Assembly: GCF_900092135.1 (NCBI RefSeq)
Contig: NZ_FMYF01000012.1
Location: forward strand, 1 to 64,000
Origin: Raineyella antarctica
Lineage (GTDB): Bacteria; Actinomycetota; Actinomycetes; Propionibacteriales; Propionibacteriaceae
Length of the DNA: 64,000 nt
Direction: 5' to 3'
Both the position numbers and the translations under genes were made by a program. The first letter of the stretch is position 1. Each line of letters starts with the position of its first letter. The notes below the pieces were generated by a model. The model saw only the letters and a program-made list of their open reading frames with translations, did no database searches and was not told where the DNA came from. This document shows, piece after piece, positions 7,790 to 15,979 of the stretch.

Positions 7790-8575
7790 TCAGACCTTCA
7801 TCGCGTCCAGCGCGTCGAAGATCGGCTTGTTCCCGTTGTGCGAGGTGAACCCGCCGTCGACGGGGATCTCCACCCCGGTGACGTACGCGGACGCCGGCGA
7901 CAGCAGGAACATCGCCACCGAGGCGATCTCGTCGGTGGTCCCGGCACGCCCCTGCGGGGTCTGGGAGAGGTGCGCATTGAGGAAGGTCGGATCGGCATCG
8001 GCGTTGATCGGCGTACGGATGTAGCCGGGGTGGATCATGTTCACCCTGATCCCACGGGGGGCCAGTTCCACGGCCGCCGACTTGCTGAGGCCGCGCAGGG
8101 CCCACTTGGCCGCGCCGTACGCGACGTTGTGGTGGGCGATCATCGAGGCCACCGAGCCGACGTTGATGATCGAGGCGTCGTCGGACATGTGGTCCATCAC
8201 GGCCTGGATGCCGAGCATCGCGCCGGTCACGTTGACCGCGAAGCTGCGGTCCCAGGTCTCGACGTCGAGCTGGCCGAGACGACCCGGGACGGCGATGCCC
8301 GCGTTGTTGACCAGCCCGTCGATCACCCGGCCGCCCTCGGTGGCCAGCGCCACGGTGGCGGCCCAGGACTCGGGGGAGGTGACGTCGAGATGCGTGGCGA
8401 GCGCCTGCCCGGCCGCACCGGCCAGCGAGTCGGCCACGGCCTGCGCGGCCGCCACGTTGATGTCGGCGATGATGACCCGGGCACCGGCCCCGACCAGGTG
8501 GCGCACCTCGGTCTCGCCCTGTCCCCGGGCGCCGCCGGTGACGATGAACGTACGTCCCGTGAACCAGTCGATCAT
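7790..8575 (-). CDS. Short-chain dehydrogenase/reductase (SDR)
   Basis: 261 residues, the classical SDR length. It has the Gly-Gly-Ala-Arg-Gly-Gln-Gly cofactor loop near residue 13, Asn-Asn-Ala-Gly near residue 87, and a catalytic Tyr-Gly-Ala-Ala-Lys (YxxxK) near residue 150. An Asp after the second strand (Ile-Ala-Asp) suggests NAD. It lies directly behind a P450, so oxidation of the alcohol made by that P450 to a ketone is a sensible guess. Start choice: ATG at 8575 has AGGAG at seven-base spacing, whereas the upstream ATG at 8581, which overlaps the P450 stop, has no spacing for a ribosome site. Confidence 0.88.
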   Translation of the reverse strand: MIDWFTGRTFIVTGGARGQGETEVRHLVGAGARVIIADINVAAAQAVADSLAGAAGQALATHLDVTSPESWAATVALATEGGRVIDGLVNNAGIAVPGRLGQLDVETWDRSFAVNVTGAMLGIQAVMDHMSDDASIINVGSVASMIAHHNVAYGAAKWALRGLSKSAAVELAPRGIRVNMIHPGYIRTPINADADPTFLNAHLSQTPQGRAGTTDEIASVAMFLLSPASAYVTGVEIPVDGGFTSHNGNKPIFDALDAMKV

Positions 8576-8577
8576 GG

Positions 8578-9762
8578 TCATTCTCCTGTCAGTGAGACGC
8601 GAAGCCGGGTGGCCTCGCGAACGAAGGGACCCGCGTGCTCCTGGAAGGGCTCGATCAGGCGGGCGTGCGGGTAGCGGTCGAGGATCGCGTTGAGCAGTTC
8701 GCTCATCTCCAGGCGGGCGAGGTGCTGGCCGAGGCAGGAGTACTGCCCCTGGCCGTAGACCAGCGGGCCCGGGTGCACCGGCCGCGCGACGTCGAAGGTG
8801 AGCGGGTCCTCGAACACCCGCTCGTCGTGGTGGGCGGCCTCGACGTTGACGAAGACGATGTCGTCGTACGAGAGGTCCTCCCCGAAGAGCTCGATGTCCT
8901 CCGCGGCGTACCGCATGTGCGTACGGAACCGCGGCCACATCCGGGTGACCTCCTCGATCGCGTTCCTCACCAGGTCCCGGTCGGCCAGCACGCGGCGCCA
9001 GTCGTCGGGGCGTTCGAGCAGGCGGCCGATCACCTCGGCGCCCTGGTGGACGGTGTTGTCCACGCTCGCCTCGAGGATGTTGACGCCGGTGTCGTAGAGC
9101 TCCTGGCGGGTGAAGTAGCCGCTCATCTCCTGCTCGACCAGGAAGGAGGTGAAGTCCTCGCCCAGGTGCCCGCGGCGGTCCTCGATCTGCCGGATGACGA
9201 ACTCGAAGGCCTCGTGGTGGGCGTCCTCCAGCTCCTGGATCCGGCTGGAGTCCTGGCTGAGGATCGGGCCGAGCAGGCTGTCGGACAGCCGGGCGATGGT
9301 GCCGGCGTGCTCCATCGGCGCCCCGAACATCACGCAGTACACCGCCGGCGGGAGCCGCCAGCACACCTCGTTCAGCAGGTCGACGTCGGACGGATCGGCC
9401 ACCTCGTCGAGCAAGCGGTGGACGATCGTGTGCACCTCCTCGGCGAGCTTGCGGACCACGCGCGGGGCGAGGACCTTGGCCGTCGGCGTCCGCAGGTGCG
9501 TACGCTGCTCGCCCTCCTGCGTGTTCAGCATCCGTTCCATGTAGGACCGGGCGAAGCCCGGGCCCAGGCCCAGCTTGTCGGCCCGGGTCAGGAAGAGCTT
9601 GGCCCGGAGCAGCTGCGGATGGCGCAGGGCCTCGAGGCTGTCCTCGTAGCCGAGGACCTCCCAGCCGCGGGGGCTGCGGACCATGCGGCCCTCGCCCCGT
9701 GCGGCCAGGAGTTCGTCGAGGGTGGCGGTGTCGGCGAAGCGGAGGTCGGCGACTGCGACCAT
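8578..9762 (-). CDS. Cytochrome P450, stand-alone, with Asn in the oxygen-activation position
   Basis: A 394-residue soluble class I-type P450. The heme ligand is Cys343 in Tyr-Gly-Gln-Gly-Gln-Tyr-Ser-Cys-Leu-Gly, and the ExxR motif is Glu271-Arg274. The I-helix reads Ala-Ser-Val-Asp-Asn-Thr (232-237), so the usual acid-alcohol Thr after Asp235 is Asn236. Asn at this place is known in P450cin, the 1,8-cineole hydroxylase, but here it is only a parallel. No ferredoxin or reductase gene is dedicated to it, and the fused reductase encoded 53 bp upstream in the same operon could supply electrons. GAAGGAG precedes the ATG. Confidence 0.92.
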   Translation of the reverse strand: MVAVADLRFADTATLDELLAARGEGRMVRSPRGWEVLGYEDSLEALRHPQLLRAKLFLTRADKLGLGPGFARSYMERMLNTQEGEQRTHLRTPTAKVLAPRVVRKLAEEVHTIVHRLLDEVADPSDVDLLNEVCWRLPPAVYCVMFGAPMEHAGTIARLSDSLLGPILSQDSSRIQELEDAHHEAFEFVIRQIEDRRGHLGEDFTSFLVEQEMSGYFTRQELYDTGVNILEASVDNTVHQGAEVIGRLLERPDDWRRVLADRDLVRNAIEEVTRMWPRFRTHMRYAAEDIELFGEDLSYDDIVFVNVEAAHHDERVFEDPLTFDVARPVHPGPLVYGQGQYSCLGQHLARLEMSELLNAILDRYPHARLIEPFQEHAGPFVREATRLRVSLTGE

Positions 9763-9815
9763 GGTGACTCCTTCGTCAGTGTCTTCAGGACGGTGGGGGA
9801 CGTGGCGGTACGGGC

Positions 9816-12188
9816 TCAGAGGGCCAGTCGCAGGCTCGGGCAGCCGGCCTCGGCGCGGGAGACGCAGATCATCATGGCGTCCTGGGCGGCGCGCTCGCGC
9901 GGGCTCAGCAGCGAGTCCCGATGGTCGGCGCGTCCCTCCAGGATCGGCGTCTCGCAGGTGCCGCAGGTTCCCTCCCGGCAGGAGGAGAACACGTTGATGC
10001 CGAACTCCTCGGCGACCTGGAGGATCGTCCTGTCCGCGGGGACCTCGGCGGTGTGGCCGCTGTCGGCGAACTCCACCGTGAAGGCCTCGTCGGGGCCGGT
10101 GCCCTGGTGCTCGACCGGCCGGAACCGCTCCAGGTGCAGGGCCGACTCGGGCCACTCCACCATCGAGCCTTCGATGGCCTGCAGCAGGGGCTCGGGGCCG
10201 CAGGCGTACACCAGCACGTCGTCCTGGGGACGGCCGAGCACGCTGGCGAGGTCCAGCAGGCCGGCCTCGTCCTGCGGCGCCACGACCACCCGGTGGCCGT
10301 ACCGGGCCAGCTCGTCCAGGTAGGCCATCGACGCCCGGTTGCGGCCGCCGTAGAGCAGGTGCCAGTCGGCGCCCCGGCTGTGGGCCGCCCGGATCATCGG
10401 CAGCAGAGGGGTGATCCCGATGCCCCCGGCGATGAAGAGGTAGTGCTTCGCCTCCAGGAACGGGAAGTTGTTCCGCGGCCGGCTGATCGGCAGATGGTCC
10501 CCCACCCGGAGGGTGTCGTGCAGGTGGGTGGAGCCGCCGCGCGAGTCGGCCTCGCGCAGCACGCCGAGGCGCCAGCGGCGCCGGTCCGCCGGGTCCGAGC
10601 ACAGGGAGTACTGGCGGCCGATGCCGTCCCCGACGATGTCGCCGATCTCGACGTCGACGTGTGCCCCGGGTGACCAGGCCGGCAGTTCGGCGCCGTCGGG
10701 CGCCTCCAGCTCCAGCGAGATGACCCCCTCGGACTCCTCGCGGCGGGCGACGACGACCAGGTCGAGCGGCGTACGCTCCTGGTCCGCCGGCGCCGCGGCG
10801 CCCCCGGGCCCGGTCGCCGAGTCAGGCCGCAGCTGCGCCTGGGGGGCCGCCGCGCTGGGGGCCTCGGCGACCGCGGCGCGGGCATCGGTGGTGTCCCAGA
10901 GGACCGGCAGCGTACGGCGGATGGGCAGCAGTGCGAGCGGGACGAAGTCGAGCGGGATGTCGGCCGCCGGCCGCAGGGAGGGCAGGCGCTCGTAGAGGAC
11001 CTTCAGTCCCGTGGTGCCCTGCACCCGGGCCAGCGGCTGGCCCAGGCAGGTGTGGCGTCCCTTGGTGAACGCCAGGTGGTCCCCGAGCGGCTCGCGGTGG
11101 ATGTCGAAGTCGAAGGGGTGGTCGTAGTAGGTCTCGTCGGTGTTGGCGCTGGACAGTGCCAGCCAGACGGCGTCGCCCTTGCGGATCTCGACGTCGCCGA
11201 GCCGGACGTCCTGCCTGGCCCAGCGGGTGGAGGTGCCCGAGGGCCGACGCCGGACGGTCTCGTCGAACACTTGGGCCCACAGCCGGGGATCGGCCTTGGC
11301 CTGGGCCAGGGCCTCCGGGTTGGCGTCGAGGAAGAGCACAGCGTTGGCCATCGCCTGGGCCGTCGTGTCCGTGGCGGCGCCGGCGAACTCACCGATGTGG
11401 ACGGCGATCTGCTCGATGGACAGCAGGGGGGTCCCATCGGCCGCGCAGGCCGAGGCCATCACCGAGATGAGGTCCGTCCCGGGCTCGGCCCGGCGCTCGC
11501 GCACGATGTCGCGCAGGTGCAGCTGGGCCGCCACGTACCGGCCCCAGACCTCGGAGCGCTGCGGTTCCTTCATCGGCTCCAGGGCCGAGCCGAGGATCAT
11601 GAACAGGTCATCGCGCAGCTGGCGCATCATGTCCTCGTCCTCGGCCGGCAGCCGGGTCAGGGCCATGAAGGTCTGGGTGGTCAGCTCGAGGCAGTAGGAC
11701 TGCATCAGGTTGCTCTCGCCCAGGTGCTCGATCCGGTCGATGATGCGGTGCGCCCGCGCCTCGATCTCCGGCTGCAGGGCATCCATCCGGTCCTTGGTGA
11801 AGCCGCGCTGCGCCACACTGCGGGCGAGGGTGTGCCGGGGCGGATCGGAACCGATCAGGATCGATGCGATGAGTTCCTGCGGGAAGACGTCGTGGAATTG
11901 GGCGGGGACTTCGATCGACTCCCCCTTGTGCCCGTTGTGGAAGACCTGCCAGTCGCTCAGCACCTCCTCGACGTCGGCCTTGCGGGTGACGACCCACGAG
12001 TTGAGGTACGGGTACCAGAAGATCGGGGCCTCGTCCCGGACGGCCTTGAAGGCCAGGGCCGGGTCCCGGAAGTAGTCATCGCCCAGGGCATCGAAGCCAT
12101 GGGCCACGGGACAGCGCCCGGGCGCCGCCGAACCCTGGCCGACCGCCCCCTCACGAACCACGGTGTCCGTTTCGTACGGTGCGTTCAT
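9816..12188 (-). CDS. Self-sufficient cytochrome P450 fused to a phthalate-dioxygenase-type reductase (CYP116-like)
   Basis: 790 residues in one chain. The P450 domain covers about 1-435: AATDTT at 271-276, ExxR Glu310-Arg313, heme Cys381 in FTKGRHTCLG. An Ala/Pro-rich linker spans about 436-470. The flavin/NAD reductase domain runs from about 472 to 695, with Arg-Gln-Tyr-Ser-Leu at 525-529 (FMN) and GGIGITP at 588-594 (NADH). A plant-type [2Fe-2S] domain ends the protein, with Cys737, Cys742, Cys745 and Cys775. This is the class VII order known from P450RhF. ATG at 12188 follows AGGGGGAG. It heads the operon fusion P450, P450, SDR. A GntR-like site lies 38 bp upstream. Confidence 0.95.
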   Translation of the reverse strand: MNAPYETDTVVREGAVGQGSAAPGRCPVAHGFDALGDDYFRDPALAFKAVRDEAPIFWYPYLNSWVVTRKADVEEVLSDWQVFHNGHKGESIEVPAQFHDVFPQELIASILIGSDPPRHTLARSVAQRGFTKDRMDALQPEIEARAHRIIDRIEHLGESNLMQSYCLELTTQTFMALTRLPAEDEDMMRQLRDDLFMILGSALEPMKEPQRSEVWGRYVAAQLHLRDIVRERRAEPGTDLISVMASACAADGTPLLSIEQIAVHIGEFAGAATDTTAQAMANAVLFLDANPEALAQAKADPRLWAQVFDETVRRRPSGTSTRWARQDVRLGDVEIRKGDAVWLALSSANTDETYYDHPFDFDIHREPLGDHLAFTKGRHTCLGQPLARVQGTTGLKVLYERLPSLRPAADIPLDFVPLALLPIRRTLPVLWDTTDARAAVAEAPSAAAPQAQLRPDSATGPGGAAAPADQERTPLDLVVVARREESEGVISLELEAPDGAELPAWSPGAHVDVEIGDIVGDGIGRQYSLCSDPADRRRWRLGVLREADSRGGSTHLHDTLRVGDHLPISRPRNNFPFLEAKHYLFIAGGIGITPLLPMIRAAHSRGADWHLLYGGRNRASMAYLDELARYGHRVVVAPQDEAGLLDLASVLGRPQDDVLVYACGPEPLLQAIEGSMVEWPESALHLERFRPVEHQGTGPDEAFTVEFADSGHTAEVPADRTILQVAEEFGINVFSSCREGTCGTCETPILEGRADHRDSLLSPRERAAQDAMMICVSRAEAGCPSLRLAL

Positions 12189-12226
12189 CACGCTCCCCCT
12201 GCCTTGTCTGATCCGGTGCTGACTTT

Positions 12227-12238
12227 TCTGCATACAAC
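12227..12238. promoter_or_regulatory. Candidate GntR operator, P450 operon promoter
   Basis: TCTGCATACAAC matches ATTGCATRCAAT at 9 of 12 positions, including the whole core TGCATACAA. It lies 38 bp before the fusion P450 start codon. Confidence 0.45.
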
Positions 12239-12333
12239 CAGTGGCGACACCACCGCGCCAAGGAGAGCGTTCAGAGATGCGGAACTTCCCGAGTCATGCT
12301 CGGCGATCCCCGAAATAGAGCCAATCTCGCGGA

Positions 12334-12350
12334 GTTCCAGAGACTGGAAC
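12334..12350. promoter_or_regulatory. Inverted repeat GTTCCA-N5-TGGAAC, copy 2
   Basis: Arms 12334-12339 and 12345-12350 are identical to those at 4103-4119, with the same 5-bp spacer. The site lies in the 267-bp divergent region between the P450 operon and tcuA. Another small inverted repeat (CCGAG-N5-CTCGG, 12289-12303) lies nearby. Confidence 0.5.
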
Positions 12351-12400
12351 AAACACTACAGATTGTTGTCGGCGGGACGCGCCGGCCGTACGCTCCAGAC

Positions 12401-12412
12401 ATTGCATACATG
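12401..12412. promoter_or_regulatory. Candidate GntR operator, tcuAB promoter
   Basis: ATTGCATACATG matches ATTGCATRCAAT at 10 of 12 positions, 43 bp before the tcuA-like start codon. Confidence 0.5.
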
Positions 12413-12455
12413 TGCGTCCGGCCCTGTCGCCGGATCGCCCGGACGAGGGGAAAGC

Positions 12456-13889
12456 ATGCGCCACTCCAGAGACGGTGCCGCTGCCGCGGTCCTGGACCAG
12501 GACTGGGACGTCGTGGTGGTCGGTGGCGGCAACGCCGCGCTGGTCAGCGCGATGAGTGCCCACGACCACGGGGCCCGCGTCCTGGTCCTCGAACGATCGG
12601 ACGTCACCTTCCGCGGCGGCAACTCGCGCCACACCCGCAACATCCGCTGTGTCCACGAGGCCGGCACGCCGTACAACACCGGCGCCTACACGTTCGACGA
12701 GATGTGGAAGGACCTGTGCGGTATCGGCACCGGGCCCTCCGACGAGGAGCTCGCTGACCTGACCCTGCGCGAGTCCATCTCGGTGCCGGCCTGGATGACG
12801 GCGCACGGCGCGCAGTTCCAGCCCCCGCTGGCCGGCGTGCTGCACCTGGGACGGACCAACACGTTCTTCCTCGGCGGCGGCAAGGCGCTGGTCAACCACT
12901 ACTACCGCACGCTGCGCTCGCTGGGCATTCCGGTGCTCTACCAGGCCAAGGTCACCGAGTTCGAGTTCGACGGGGACCGCTGCACCGCGCTGCTCGTCGA
13001 GCACGCCGGGGCGACGCACCGGCTGCGGACCAAGGCGGTGGTGACCGCTTCCGGCGGCTTCGAGGCGAACATCCCCTGGCTCGCGAAGTACTGGGGCGAC
13101 GCGGCGTACAACTACCTGATCCGCGGCCCCGAGCACAACGACGGCCTGGTGCTCGGGAAGTTGTTGGAGGCCGGCGCCCGCAGCGCCGGGGAGGAGAAGG
13201 GCTTCCACTCGGTCGCCTGCGACGCCCGTTCGCCGAAGTTCGACGGCGGGATCGCCACCCGCCTGGACTGCATCCCGTTCGGGGTGGTGCTGAACAACCG
13301 GCACGAGCGGTTCTACGACGAGGGCGAGGACATCTGGCCCAAGCGCTACGCCATCTGGGGCCGCAACATCGCCTACCAGCCCGACCAGATCGCGTACGCG
13401 TACTGGGACTCCAAGGTGCAGGGCATGTTCCTCCCGCCGATGTACGGCGTCTTCTCCGGCGACTCCATCGGCGCGGTGGCCACCCAGCTGGGGCAGGACC
13501 CCGAGGCGGCCGAGGCCACCATCGCCGCGTACAACGCCGGCGTGGCGCGCGATGCGTCCGGGCGGTTCGACCCGGCCGGCAAGGACGGGGTGTCGACCTC
13601 GGGGCTGGCGATCGACAAGACCAACTGGGCGCAGGCGATCGACACCGGCCCCTTCTACGGCATCCCGATGCGACCCGGCATCACCTTCACCTACATGGGG
13701 GTCCAGGTGGACCGGGAGGCCCGCGTCCGCCGCGAGGACGGCTCGCGCTTCGCGAACGTCTTCGCCGCCGGGGAAATCATGTCCGGAAACATCCTGTCGA
13801 GCGGCTACATGGCCGGCTTCGGCATGACGATCGGCACCGTCTGGGGACGGATCGCCGGAAGGGAGGCGGCCATCCATGTCCGCGACTGA
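12456..13889 (+). CDS. tcuA: FAD-dependent dehydrogenase, TcuA (tricarballylate dehydrogenase)-like
   Basis: 477 residues of the FAD_binding_2 (fumarate reductase/succinate dehydrogenase flavoprotein) family. The FAD dinucleotide motif Val-Val-Gly-Gly-Gly-Asn-Ala-Ala is at about 20-28. The C-terminal Ala-Gly-Glu-Ile-Met-Ser-Gly-Asn-Ile region binds FAD. In Salmonella TcuA oxidises tricarballylate to cis-aconitate. With P450s as neighbours, the substrate here may be a different acid. It overlaps the TcuB-like gene by 14 bases, which supports an enzyme-plus-electron-acceptor pair. ATG at 12456 follows GAGGGGAAAG. Much longer in-frame extension would run antisense through the P450 gene. Confidence 0.85.
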   Translation: MRHSRDGAAAAVLDQDWDVVVVGGGNAALVSAMSAHDHGARVLVLERSDVTFRGGNSRHTRNIRCVHEAGTPYNTGAYTFDEMWKDLCGIGTGPSDEELADLTLRESISVPAWMTAHGAQFQPPLAGVLHLGRTNTFFLGGGKALVNHYYRTLRSLGIPVLYQAKVTEFEFDGDRCTALLVEHAGATHRLRTKAVVTASGGFEANIPWLAKYWGDAAYNYLIRGPEHNDGLVLGKLLEAGARSAGEEKGFHSVACDARSPKFDGGIATRLDCIPFGVVLNNRHERFYDEGEDIWPKRYAIWGRNIAYQPDQIAYAYWDSKVQGMFLPPMYGVFSGDSIGAVATQLGQDPEAAEATIAAYNAGVARDASGRFDPAGKDGVSTSGLAIDKTNWAQAIDTGPFYGIPMRPGITFTYMGVQVDREARVRREDGSRFANVFAAGEIMSGNILSSGYMAGFGMTIGTVWGRIAGREAAIHVRD

Positions 13890-15084
13890 GACCACCCCGA
13901 TCATGCTGGGCATCCCCACCCCCGGGGCCCGCCCGGCGTCCGACCTCTTCCAGGAGGCCGAACGCCAGCTCAACGTCTGCAACTCGTGCCGCTACTGCGC
14001 GGGGTACTGCCCCGTGTGGCCCTCGCTGGAGAAGACGACGGTGCTGTCCATGGCGCAGATGGCCCACCTGGGCAACCTGTGCCACGACTGCCGCGACTGC
14101 TTCACCGCCTGCATGTACACCGCACCCCACGAGTTCGACCTGAACCCGCCGCGGATCTTCGCCGAGATCCGCGAGGACACCTACGACCGCTACATCCCCG
14201 GTCGCCGGGCACTGCGCCGGCTGCCGGGCTGGAGCGGGACGATCATCGGCTTCGTGCTGGCGGCGGTGATCATCGTGCTGCTCAGCCTGGGCACCGACGG
14301 TGGCGCGCTGTTCGTCTCGGGTCCGCAGTCGGGGTCCCCGTACGAACTGGTCGGCCACACCGCGATGATCGCCCTGGCCATGGTGCCGACGATCGCCAGC
14401 ATGCTGGTCCTGCTCGTCGCCGCCCTGCGCTACTGGTCCGACACCAACAGCGGCTCGTTCCGCGGCCTGTTCGACCTGGCCGCCTGGGGCCCGACACTGT
14501 CCCAGACCGCCCGGATGAAGCACCAGACCGGCGGCGCCGAGGGCTGCTCGTACGAGGAGAACGAGCCGAGCTCGCGCCGACGCTATGCGCACCACTTGGT
14601 GATGTACGGCTTCCTGCTCACCTTCGCCGCGACGGTATCGGCCTGGGCGATGGCGACGTTCCTGGGCCTGGAGCCCCCGTACCCGCTGTTCTCGGTGCCC
14701 AAGATCACCGGCATCCTGGGCGGCGTGATGGCCTCGATCGGTTGCCTCGGGATGCTGTGGCTCAAGCCGCGCTCGGACCGCAGCCAGACCACCGACACCA
14801 TGCGCAGGGCCGACTACGGACTGATCTGGGCGACCCTGTTGCTGATGGTCTCGGGCCTGGCGGCCCACCTGACCAACGGCATGATCGCGTACGGTCCCGT
14901 GCTGGTGTTCCACCTGGCCACGGTGGTCGCCTGCTTCGCGATCACCCCGTACACCAAGTTCGTGCACTGGATCTTCCGGATGCTCGCGGTGCAGAAGGAC
15001 AACGTGGAGCGCCACGCCGTCGCCCGGGCGGCGGCGGCCAAGGAGAAGGCCACGGCCAAGGAGAAGGCCACCGCGGTGGTCTGA
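13876..15084 (+). CDS. tcuB: TcuB-like 4Fe-4S/heme membrane electron-transfer protein
   Basis: 402 residues. Two ferredoxin-type cysteine clusters occur: Cys35, 38, 41, 45 and Cys69, 72, 75, 79. About six membrane segments follow from residue 120 onward, with several His residues that could ligate heme. The C-terminus is a Lys/Ala/Glu-rich repeat. In tricarballylate catabolism TcuB reoxidises the FADH2 of TcuA and passes electrons to the quinone pool. The 14-bp overlap with tcuA argues for the same coupling here. A perfect hairpin terminator follows. Confidence 0.87.
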   Translation: MSATETTPIMLGIPTPGARPASDLFQEAERQLNVCNSCRYCAGYCPVWPSLEKTTVLSMAQMAHLGNLCHDCRDCFTACMYTAPHEFDLNPPRIFAEIREDTYDRYIPGRRALRRLPGWSGTIIGFVLAAVIIVLLSLGTDGGALFVSGPQSGSPYELVGHTAMIALAMVPTIASMLVLLVAALRYWSDTNSGSFRGLFDLAAWGPTLSQTARMKHQTGGAEGCSYEENEPSSRRRYAHHLVMYGFLLTFAATVSAWAMATFLGLEPPYPLFSVPKITGILGGVMASIGCLGMLWLKPRSDRSQTTDTMRRADYGLIWATLLLMVSGLAAHLTNGMIAYGPVLVFHLATVVACFAITPYTKFVHWIFRMLAVQKDNVERHAVARAAAAKEKATAKEKATAVV

Positions 15085-15111
15085 GGCCCTCTGACCGCTG
15101 ACCAGACAGAC

Positions 15112-15147
15112 ATCGGCCCCACGCTCCGAAGGGAGCGTGGGGCCGAT
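15112..15147. terminator. Bidirectional terminator hairpin between tcuB and the MBL gene
   Basis: Arms 15112-15127 and 15132-15147 form a perfect 16-bp stem with a GAAG tetraloop between two convergent genes. Confidence 0.88.
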
Positions 15148-15163
15148 TCGTGGTCGGGATGGT

Positions 15164-15979
15164 TCAGGCCAGGCGGACCGCGATGCCCTCCAGGCCCTCG
15201 ACCGCGGGGAACCTCTCCATCACCAGCGGGTCGTGCCCGGGCACGACCAGGTCCTCCGAGGACGCCGCGGCGTTGATCCAGTCGAAGCCGTCGTACATGT
15301 CGCGGAGGCAATCGACGATCGAGTACGGCCGGTCGGCGCGGATGTTGTCGTAGAAGTGGCTGGCGTCGGACGTCAGCACCAGCGTGCCGGCCGCGGTGGC
15401 GGCCGCCACGACCTGGAGGCCCTGGGTGTGGCCCCCGGTCAGGTGGACCGCCACCCCGGGCCGGATCTCGGCGTCGCCCCGGTGGACCTCGACCCGGCCG
15501 CGGTCGGCCAGGGCTGCGACCAGTGCCTGGTCATCGGCCTCGACCAGGTGCGGGTTCTCCCCGCGCCGGCCGTACGGGCCGGACCAGTAGGCGAGTTCGG
15601 TGTCCTGCACGTGGACCCGGGCGGCGGGGAAGGCCCCGGTGTAGCCCGTGTGGTCATAGTGCAGGTGGGTGAGGACCAGGTCGCCCACCCGCTCCGGATG
15701 CACGCCGAGGGCGCGCAGGGTGTCGGTCGGGGTGGCGATCCAGTCCCGGTTCCCGCGCTTCCGGGCGGTCTCCTCGGTGAAGCCGGCATCCACGACGATG
15801 GCGTCGTCGCCGGACTTCAGCAGCCAGAGGTAGTACGCGATCGGGTACGGCTCGCGGGCGACGTCGTGGCCGCGGTAGAAGTGCTCCTCCCGCGACGACT
15901 TCTGGCGACGGGCGAACTGGATCGCGTACGCCTCCCAGAGCCGGGTGTCCCCGGCGGCGGGCGTCGAGGGGCTGGTCAT
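15164..15979 (-). CDS. MBL-fold metallohydrolase, N-acyl homoserine lactonase-like
   Basis: 271 residues. The metal-binding motif is His105-Leu-His107-Tyr-Asp109-His110, with further ligands expected at the Gly-Gly-His near 184 and the Asp in Thr-Ser-Asp-Ala-Ser near 205. Length and the motif order fit the AHL-lactonase branch of the metallo-beta-lactamase fold. Beside P450, SDR and dehydrogenase genes it more likely opens a pathway lactone or ester than a quorum signal, but both are possible. The ATG at 15979 overlaps the stop of the upstream dehydrogenase (ATGA). Confidence 0.85.
   Translation of the reverse strand: MTSPSTPAAGDTRLWEAYAIQFARRQKSSREEHFYRGHDVAREPYPIAYYLWLLKSGDDAIVVDAGFTEETARKRGNRDWIATPTDTLRALGVHPERVGDLVLTHLHYDHTGYTGAFPAARVHVQDTELAYWSGPYGRRGENPHLVEADDQALVAALADRGRVEVHRGDAEIRPGVAVHLTGGHTQGLQVVAAATAAGTLVLTSDASHFYDNIRADRPYSIVDCLRDMYDGFDWINAAASSEDLVVPGHDPLVMERFPAVEGLEGIAVRLA

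Noticed and set aside
11052-12455. In-frame extension of tcuA by 468 codons
   Set aside because: It is antisense to the P450 fusion, while the start at 12456 has a proper ribosome site and FAD motif distance.
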